Below are positions 57,389 to 64,000 of a stretch of DNA of 64,000 nucleotides, in pieces; position 1 is the stretch's first letter, and each line of letters begins with the position of its first letter. The notes under the pieces were generated by a model. The model did not search any database, was not told where the DNA came from, and was given only the letters and a program-made list of their open reading frames with translations. The position numbers and the translations under genes are program-made. This DNA comes from Planoprotostelium fungivorum (lineage: Eukaryota > Evosea > Variosea > Cavosteliida > Cavosteliaceae), in assembly GCA_003024175.1 (NCBI GenBank), contig MDYQ01000018.1, forward strand, positions 186,001 to 250,000, read 5' to 3'.

Positions 57389-58808
57389 ATGAGCAGTGCT
57401 GTAGAAGTCACTGCATCAGAGAACCTCACATCTCAGGTGATCGATCATCATCACAACACATTCCATTAAAATGCATCAGGCAGACATGGTTTTGGAACCA
57501 AAGGACAGACTCAATCACATACCACTTTCGAATGGTGAGTTGTCACTGACTCGAAGTCAACAACCATGCTGATGATTTCACAGTGGACTCACCCAATGTT
57601 GACTTGCCAGAGAACCGTAAGAACAGAAAGAGAAACCTCAGCCTCAAAGACAAATTGCCAAGTGTGACAGAACAGAAGGATGAGTCAGATTGGCCATATG
57701 AACTCGTGCTGGGTGAGACATCTCTCGATAGCTGATGTATTTTATCAACTGACACCTTTCAGTTCGTCACGGACAGAGTGTGAGTTTCGGTCGTCTTCAC
57801 ATCAACAGAGCATGGTATGTCGTAATCATATGACTGATCGAGAGTAGGAGGGTAACGAAGCCGTCTCACGCTCTAAGCTGGGAGATCTGTCTGCCTACAC
57901 ACCTGACTTCCAGAAGAAGCACTCGTCTTCATATCGTCTAACAGATAAGGGCATCGCCCAAGCTAAATTGACTGGCACATATTTGAGAGACAAGATCGGA
58001 GATCATTACGATCGTTACTACACATCAGAGTATGTGAGGGCCATGGAAACCGCAGCTCTCTTGGGTGATTCCCATCTCATTTTCCATCGTCTAATCACTC
58101 GTCCACACCATCCTCTAACCTCATGCAGACCTGCCCGAAGCCCAATGGTACACTGAGATCACCCTCCGTGAGAGAGACAAGGGACTTTTGGACAATGTCT
58201 CCTGGATCGAGCGAAACGAGAAATACGCAGACGAGATGAGAAGAAGAAAACGTGATGCGTGAGTGTCTAATGTAATCCCATCGTCGCTCATTTTGCATCA
58301 TCAGTTTTTTCTGGGCTCCACCCGGAGGAGAGAGTTTGGCACAGATTTGCCAGAGAATCGACCACACGATGACTACTTTGAGAAGAGACTGTAGTAAGAA
58401 GAAGGTGCTCATCGTGTGCCACGGAGAGATCATGTGGGGCTTCAGAGTTCGTCTCGAGAGACTGTCTCAGATTCGATTCCATCAGATGACCAGCTCCGGG
58501 GTGTGTGTCTCATCCGATCTTCCCATCTCAATCATCTGATGTCACCATCACAGGACATGAAAGACAAGATCCACAACACACAGATCCTACAGTACACGAG
58601 AGTGCATCCCAAAACGGGTCAAGTCTATCCCGTCTTTAAGTTTATGAGAAGTATTTGTCCATGGAAGCCCGAGTATGGCAGTGAAGAGTGGCTCGAGTTT
58701 GAGAGGCCAACTTATTCGAACGAAGACCTCATGCACTCTGTACAGACTGTGCCTAGATTCGTCAACAACAACAAGCCACCTGAATCAGAGGAGGACGTTG
58801 ACTATTGA
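57389..58808 (+). CDS. histidine phosphatase superfamily (phosphoglycerate-mutase-like) protein
   Basis: A branch-1 histidine phosphatase. The catalytic motif VRHGQS is split by an intron from EGNEAV (about 57770-57860). YRLTDKGIAQAKLTGTYLRD, YDRYYTSEYVRAMETAALLG (conserved Arg), EITLRERDKGLLDNVSW (conserved acidic residue) and VLIVCHGEIMWGF (second His) complete the active site. The N-terminal ~70 residues are hydrophilic and the C-terminus (SICPWKPEYGSEEWLEFERP, NKPPESEEDVDY) is extra. Substrate unknown: no bisphosphoglycerate-mutase signature beyond the shared fold. Seven to eight exons; ATG at 57389, TGA at 58806-58808. Confidence 0.88.
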
Positions 58809-58936
58809 GATATATAAATCGTTTTCCCTTCTGTTTGTTTCCTCATCGTGATGATGATGACGTCAAAAAAGTGATACGGTGAAAATCGAGAATAAAATGG
58901 ATTTCGTGATGTGATGTCATCACATCGATCGACAGC

Positions 58937-60146
58937 ATGTTACAGAAAGATGTCGTACCCACGGCATATTTTCAATTGGAGCAGTCAGTCGCTGACGGTT
59001 ACAATCCTACCATCGACAATGCTCTCCTCTTACCCGATGTGATTATTGTGACATCACCATCCACCATCTCATTTCGACAGGAAGATCAACTGATGACTTT
59101 CTCTGTCACAAACGATGTGACCTACACCGACGAGAATGAAACCATCGAGTGGATCTACGGCGATCTACCCCTCGTCATTGCCGTTCCACACGGTGGATAT
59201 CTCTTATCACAGAGTCAAGAGGGAAAAAAACCATTTCAAGTTCCAACGCGCGCATCGGGTTGCCACGAGCAGGTGATCATCGAACCACAGGAGATTGTCT
59301 GACCTCATAGAGGATATATTCACACAAGAATTGTCCAGACATCTCTTTTCATCCATCAAGAAAGAATTTGGTGGGACACCACACCTCATATTGTGCAGGC
59401 TGCACAGAAGTCAAGTCGACATGAACAGAGGGGAGATGGATGCCAGCGACAGTGAAGAAGGAAGAAGATCGTATCGGTATTATCACAACTGTATCAAGAG
59501 ATCTATACTCTCCATCACATCGAATGGTGCTTCATCCACATTCGTATCATCTTCCATCTGATGAAAAGACAGCGTCTGAAGAAAATGATCGATCCGTGGG
59601 ACTCTTTTTAGACTTACACGGACAGTCTCACGATCCCCGACACCAGATCGGCTACATCATCCGAGGTGTCATTTACAATGAAAAGACGGACGATGAGATC
59701 GATGTGGACGATCACCTCACGAATACCTGCAGCATCCGTGGTTCTTTGAACGTGAGTCGTCCATCATTGCATCGAAATAAAATCACCCAGAATAAGACAT
59801 TGTCCGCCGCCCTGAGAGGACAGAAGAGCCTGGGAAGCCTCTTAGAAGACAATGGTTACTCTAGCGTACCCTCTCCCGCTCATCCCAGCCCCGGTACTGT
59901 TCCATATTTCAACGGGGGCTACTGCACCGCCACATACGGCTCCTCTACGACAAATAAACAAGTGAGAACGATCGGTTTCCATGAGACGGAGAGTGACACG
60001 GACAGGAACGGAGTCGCATGAGTTCGATACAAATCGAATCGTCTTACCTGGGTGTGAGAGACAGTGAAGACAATCGGAGAAAGTTTGCAGAGAGTCTCGC
60101 AGTTGTCATGAAGAGCTGGATGATTGAATACATCCATTCAAAATAA
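58937..60146 (+). CDS. N-formylglutamate amidohydrolase-like protein
   Basis: Resembles the zinc-dependent N-formylglutamate amidohydrolase family (hydrolysis of N-formyl-glutamate-type amides; the substrate here is not proven). Visible: PLVIAVPHGGYLL (the metal-binding PH[SG]G strand, about 59165-59205), PHLILCRLHRSQVDMNR (the D.NR-type motif, about 59380-59430), LFLDLHGQSHDPRHQIGYII (second His motif, about 59610-59660), GSLLEDNGY, and the C-terminal IESSYLGVRDSEDNRRKFAE (E-S/T-xxxxR, about 60030-60090). It ends WMIEYIHSK. The N-terminus (MLQKDVVPTAYFQLEQSVAD) lacks a clear signal peptide. About six exons. Confidence 0.75.
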
Positions 60147-60191
60147 AAGTGGCAGATGATGTCAATCGACAATCAGTTCATCTTAAAGGCA

Positions 60192-60479
60192 TCATCCTTC
60201 GGATACATCGACATCGTCAACACTCTTGTTGATCCAATCGCTGATGAATTCATTCGAAAACGACGGATCTACTCGATTGTCAAACATGAGTAACTGTACA
60301 ATCTTGATGATGCGACCGTCGTGAATGGTGCTGTTGTCCTCTACTGATGGAGGCTGCCTGTCTGTTACGAAATGTTGCTGTCGTTGATTGATGGATTCAC
60401 GAGAGGATGGGGCTGTGTCTGTGCGTTTGAGCGCGTGTTGTACAGCGTTCTCTCGTGGTGATGGCCTTGATGGCAACAC
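60192..60479 (-). CDS. small unidentified ORF
   Basis: A minus-strand frame of up to 95 codons ending RIIKIVQLLMFDNRVDPSFS then NEFISDWINKSVDDVDVSEG. The C-terminal half looks coding (mixed hydrophobic/charged) and no domain is known to me. There is no in-frame ATG at its upstream limit, so an additional 5' exon is expected; MDVWKSTFL near 60525 is a candidate that does not splice obviously. Confidence 0.4.
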   Translation of the reverse strand: MLPSRPSPRENAVQHALKRTDTAPSSRESINQRQQHFVTDRQPPSVEDNSTIHDGRIIKIVQLLMFDNRVDPSFSNEFISDWINKSVDDVDVSEG

Positions 60480-60959
60480 GAAGGGACGGCAAAATTATAG
60501 AAAAGTTGATTTCCACACATCCATGGCTCAACCGTATCAATCGATTCGATGTAAGATCACATGTTTTCTGCTTCAGGTAATAGGGAGTTCAAGTTTGATG
60601 AGATCACGAGACTGTGAGAGGTACATCTTTCGATCACCGATGAAGGTGGACGATCTCTCGATCACGATCATCCGTCGATCACGATCTCTCGATGTGTATT
60701 CTTCCACCAAAGACAGACAATGTGTTACTGCGTCAACTTTCCGAGTGACGTGACGATCAGCTAGAGTCTGGCATCAGCAGAATCCCATGGATTACGTTCA
60801 GCCACAGGAACACATTCCACAGAAACCTGCGAGAGACACAACAGAGCTCAACAATATCAGTTCACTTTATCTTTTTCATTCTACATGTCATCACATCAAC
60901 GGAAGCAGCCGAAACTGAAAGACGATGAGCCGATGATGATGACGATCTTTGTGTGCGTC
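60480..60959. other. spacer, no gene recognised
   Basis: About 480 bases. A plus-strand 121-codon frame (60388-60753) overlaps the minus-strand ORF and has no motif. Otherwise nothing identified. Confidence 0.4.
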
Positions 60960-62195
60960 TCACCCTGCTAAGAATTCATACAAGTGATCCACGTCATATG
61001 CGTGAGGTAGAGATTCGTTGATTCTAAGTTGTGCTGTCACCAAGTTTCCTCCTTTATTTTCGGTCAGTATTGTTCTTCTCAAGAGAATAAAAAGAGTGAA
61101 AGCATAGGAATGCATACGTAGAATGGTGAGAGAATCAAGATGCAATGATGATGTATGTAAGAGAACGAATGAAACGGACGATACCTCTGTAGATTGAGAT
61201 GGCAGGTAAGGCAACTTCTTCAAAGTCATCCGACACATCGTGTGAGTAGATGCGGACGAATTTTGTAAACTGGTGTTGGATGGCCAGGCTGGCCAGTAGT
61301 TTGTTGATCTTCACACATGAGGGATGCCACTGTGATCATCGTCAGCCTTTCATGATCGTCACACACGACAGACGTGATGCACGATGCAATGCATCACGTG
61401 ATGCACCACGTCCGGGTGATGATGTTTGCATGAGCACTCACATCTTCGTAATAGTGGATGACAACAGAAACATCTGAAGCTTCAGAATCAATGCAATTGA
61501 CAAACTCTTCTTGGGTGACGTTCATCAAGAAACCGAATGTCTTCTTCCTGAGAGAAGGTGAGATGGTGCAAGACATCGATGATGATGAAACGTGATTCGG
61601 TTGTATCGTACATCAGATGGATGTGATTCGAAGAGATGTCTCACCCTTTGAATCGTTCCATCTGTTTCTTCCTGTATTCGGCAAAGAATTCATCGTCTTC
61701 GTCTTCTAACAACTCGTCGGGCTGTGAACATCAGACATTGGAAGCGACATTTCGACGTCACCTCTTCTTCTTTCTCTGTCTTTGCCTGTTCTCGGCTGGG
61801 ATCCACTGTGATGGCCATCTTTTGTAGTCTGTGTTGGGTCTTCATGTTTTCGATCTCTCTCTCGATCCTCTCCGATTCACGCGCTCTGGCTGCATCGGCG
61901 AGGACTCCTTTGACTCCAGTGTTTCCTTTGCTTCTCAAGATGGGTCTCTCTGCAGGTTCTTCGTCTACCTTCGTTTATGATTAGATTGAGAGATGTAATC
62001 GGCTGGTGACAGAGTGATTCGGTATCGAACGTATCAGACACATCGCTTGTGGAAGATCCAGCTCACCCATGTAGTCGTGGGTGCTAGTTCGTTTCCGTCT
62101 TCATCTTCATCTGTTCTGACTCTTCGACTCTCCGCTGTCTCTTCAGCGTGTACGCTGTATTGCTTCTCAGCCGAAAGGGCTCCCATGTGCATCAT
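60960..62195 (-). CDS. phosducin-like protein
   Basis: Phosducin-like proteins are co-chaperones of CCT/TRiC for G-beta and tubulin folding. The chain begins MMHMGALSAEKQYSVHAEET with an acidic TDEDEDGNEL, then NTGVKGVLADAARARESERI (phosducin helix 1), PDELLEDEDDEFFAEYRKKQ, and a thioredoxin-fold domain: KTFGFLMNVTQEEFVNCIDS, VVIHYYEDVWHPSCVKINKL, FTKFVRIYSHDV, ALPAISIYRGENKGGNLVTA and LPHAYDVDHLYEFLAG. There is no CxxC redox motif, as expected for this family. The TPKGV-like GVKGVLADA motif and length (~280 residues) point to the PhLP1/phosducin branch. Confidence 0.88.
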
Positions 62196-62443
62196 TTCGG
62201 ACGATTTGTTGAGATGAACCGAATGTTGATGCGAAATAAATTTGTGTGGACATTTTGATGTAGCGTTGTAGACTTTGAGCCTGTGACAACACGATCGTGA
62301 TCGCAGAGTGAATTGGTATCACTAGTCCTCGTTGAAAGATTCTCTGTTTCACCTATCGATCGAGCGTGAAGGGAGGGACAACGTACAAAGTGTGAAGTAT
62401 ACCAATAGATGGAATACCTCTGCCAGATGGAGAGACACGCTTT

Positions 62444-62460
62444 AGTAATAATAATAATAA
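62444..62460. repeat. (TAA)n microsatellite
   Basis: Five to six TAA/AAT units in the spacer between the phosducin-like gene and a small minus-strand ORF. Confidence 0.8.
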
Positions 62461-62479
62461 GTTGGTCTTTATGTACTTT

Positions 62480-62731
62480 TTATATGATCTGAACGTCTGA
62501 TCGCTCATCGATTGGTGGAATTCCGTCGCCCATGGCGGACATGGTGGATCCGTATAGCCTACCCTCATCACTGACAGAAGTCCAGTTGGACAGGTCAAAG
62601 GGGCTCTTCACGAGAGACATCCAAAATGACTCCTCAGACGTGGATTCCATTCGGTTATCATCGGTCGATGATGCCCCGTCATATCGGTTGTGATGAGAAG
62701 TAGAAAGATTGCTGCTCTCGTTAATCGTCAT
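62480..62731 (-). CDS. small unidentified Ser/Asp-rich ORF
   Basis: An intronless 83-codon frame with its own ATG (62729-62731): MTINESSNLSTSHHNRYDGA, ESFWMSLVKSPFDLSNW, ending PPIDERSDVQII. Composition is that of a disordered regulatory protein. No domain recognised. It could be a genuine small gene or the last exon of one. Confidence 0.4.
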   Translation of the reverse strand: MTINESSNLSTSHHNRYDGASSTDDNRMESTSEESFWMSLVKSPFDLSNWTSVSDEGRLYGSTMSAMGDGIPPIDERSDVQII

Positions 62732-62891
62732 ATTATATCGTTCGTGTTCGTGTTGTTGCTGAAATATGCATCATCGCGTCTGACCAACTTCACATTCGGG
62801 CTGTAACTCGCTCAGATTTCTCCGACTTTTCCTATTTCTCCGCAACCCCGACACAAAATTAATGCCCTCTTTGAAGATTAACCCAGGCAGC

Positions 62892-63252
62892 TCACAATCC
62901 ACAAACTTCACTCCCGACTATCCACACATCCTCTATACACAAAGACCCCAGACTCTCAGCTTTGATTGTTTCCGTCCTTCTTGGTCGATGCAAAGGATCG
63001 TTGAGCAGATTCGACAGAGAGCTCAACCCTTTCGGCTTGGCAGACGGAGACACGGCCTCCTTCTCTTGTCCTCTGGCCGTCGTCGTCGGTGCTGATAGAT
63101 TCTGTCTCATCATCGGCTGCCCGGTCGTCGTCTGTCCGCTCGGTGTTGATGTGTTGACCCCCTGAGGTGTCGCCCAGCCACTCATCACTTGCCATGAACA
63201 CGGAAGTAACAAAACTCAACTCTCCCGGCAACTTGAAACCAAACAAAGACAC
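62892..63252 (-). CDS. unresolved minus-strand coding region
   Basis: Two overlapping frames compete. One has an ATG (63250-63252): MSLFGFKLPGELSFVTSVFM running to KKDGNNQS. The other reads NLSAPTTTARGQEKEAVSPS and KPKGLSSLSNLLNDP, which looks more like a nuclear protein. No GT-AG intron of normal length joins them in phase. Function unknown. Confidence 0.3.
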
Positions 63253-63558
63253 ACTCCTTCTAAAGAATGTAAAATGCCCGGCATTCAGTGTTCAACTCGA
63301 GGTGGGCTACGTCTTCAAACCCCAATCCATGGATCCATCTGTACGGTCTATACGCCATTCAGAAGGAGCAGTGACTTCTGGTTCGGAGAGGAGACCTTTC
63401 AACTCCTGTCCGTCACTCGTTCGATCGTTTGTAACGCGTTCCTTACCGCGAGCTTCACCTTACGCTACCGTGCCACACGCCTGTCTGGCGATTCTTCGAA
63501 GGTGATTTCCACGGCAGCAGTTTGTCAAGGTGGCCCTTCATTCTCTCACACCACAACT
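63253..63558. other. upstream region of the chitin-binding gene, possible exons
   Basis: Plus-strand stretches VKCPAFSVQLEVGYVFKPQ (63265-63325) and DFWFGEETFQLLSVTRSIVC (about 63373-63432) read like protein and could form a small plus-strand gene with an ATG at 63194, but they lie in different frames. The open frame also runs into the next gene in phase. Treat as unresolved; it must also contain that gene's promoter. Confidence 0.3.
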
Positions 63559-64000
63559 ATGGCGATCAAAGTCTTCTTGTTGGTGGCTCTCATCTCGTGT
63601 GTTGCCCTTGTCGCCGCTCAGAACTGCGGCTGTGCTGGTGGACTCTGCTGCTCGCAGGTGATGGATCATACATATCGGGTGGCGATTCTGATGGATGTTT
63701 GTAGTGGGGATACTGTGGAACTGGAAACGACTACTGCGGAAATGGCTGCAGAGAAAACTGTGGAGGTAACAACAATAACAACAACAACAACAATGGCAAC
63801 CGTAACGGACCTTATGGAGCCATCGAGATGGTCGATCGACCGGGACAGGACCTGGGCGATGCCGGTACCGCTGGAAACGCCGAAGACTGTCAGGCCCAAT
63901 GTTTCCGTAGAGGAGATTGCAGATCGGTGAGCCTTTCCATGCTCGGTCCATCCATTCTGACACGTAATCAGTGGGCCTTCGACACCTGCGGTAACCGTTG
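63559..64000 (+). CDS. secreted chitin-binding (hevein-type) and PAN/Apple-like protein, 3' end outside window
   Basis: MAIKVFLLVALISCVALVAA is a strong signal peptide. CGCAGGLCCSQ joins across an intron (about 63658-63704) to WGYCGTGNDYCGNGC and RENCG, giving the eight-cysteine pattern of a type-1 chitin-binding (hevein) domain with the aromatic W/Y sugar contacts. A poly-Asn linker (ACAATA-type codons) leads to DRPGQDLGDAGTAGNAEDCQ, AQCFRRGDCRS and WAFDTCGNR, the start of a PAN/Apple-like domain. The protein probably binds chitin or other GlcNAc polymers outside the cell. The gene continues past 64000. Confidence 0.87.

Overview
The window is nuclear DNA from a compact, gene-dense eukaryote. 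Almost every gene is split by short GT-AG introns, typically about 38-50 bases, and spacers between genes are often only 100-300 bases. Genes lie on both strands. The conserved set is plainly eukaryotic: CHD1 remodeller, eEF1B beta, eIF1, NOG1, SART1/Snu66, NSE1, ATG101, phosducin-like protein and a kexin-type protease. Several accessory proteins suggest a free-living phagotrophic protist: a giant secreted lectin/LRR/beta-helix protein, a 7TM receptor with a large Cys-rich ectodomain, and a chitin-binding PAN/Apple-type protein. My best guess is an amoebozoan of protosteloid type; this is inference from gene content and intron style, not proof.

Layout. 1-2.8 kb: 3' part of an NSUN4-like RNA m5C methyltransferase, then a PAQR (adiponectin-receptor type) membrane protein. 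3.5-12.0 kb: one giant gene for a secreted protein with six bulb-lectin/Ig-like repeats, an LRR block and a Pmp-like beta-helix. 12.0-14.5 kb: gene-poor and rich in repeats, with an inverted-repeat (MITE-like) element holding a 159-bp tandem duplication. 14.5-22.3 kb: CHD1 and a kexin-like protease, both on plus. 22.5-26.5 kb: a minus-strand P-type Ca2+-ATPase whose introns are filled with minisatellites. 26.8-31.2 kb: LIM/zinc-ribbon protein, NSE1, a small one-span membrane protein, a RING-H2 protein and eEF1B beta. 31.4-38.9 kb: a tandem-SH3 protein, eIF1, ATG101, NOG1 and an unresolved small gene. 39.1-46.4 kb: a large minus-strand 7TM receptor. 47.1-53.2 kb: a K/E-rich protein, a PH+MORN protein, a DEP-domain protein and a WD40-like protein. 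53.4-60.2 kb: SART1, a histidine phosphatase and an N-formylglutamate amidohydrolase-like protein. 60.2-64.0 kb: a phosducin-like protein, several uncertain small ORFs and the 5' part of a chitin-binding protein.

There is no operon-like logic. Several neighbours are divergent pairs sharing short bidirectional spacers (LIM/NSE1, RING/eEF1B, eIF1/ATG101, WD40/SART1). The most unusual sequence-level signals are: (i) a GTTGTAG(AT) word recurring in introns of unrelated genes, mostly in the sense orientation, and also forming an intergenic 23-bp tandem array; (ii) introns made of tandem repeats, one of which stays open in frame and would encode a hydrophobic heptad repeat if retained; (iii) the giant lectin-LRR-beta-helix chimera that ends beside a repeat cluster; (iv) a Ca2+-ATPase that reads like bacterial PMCA-type pumps. 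Gene models were spliced by eye, so exon edges are approximate except where a family alignment fixes the frame.
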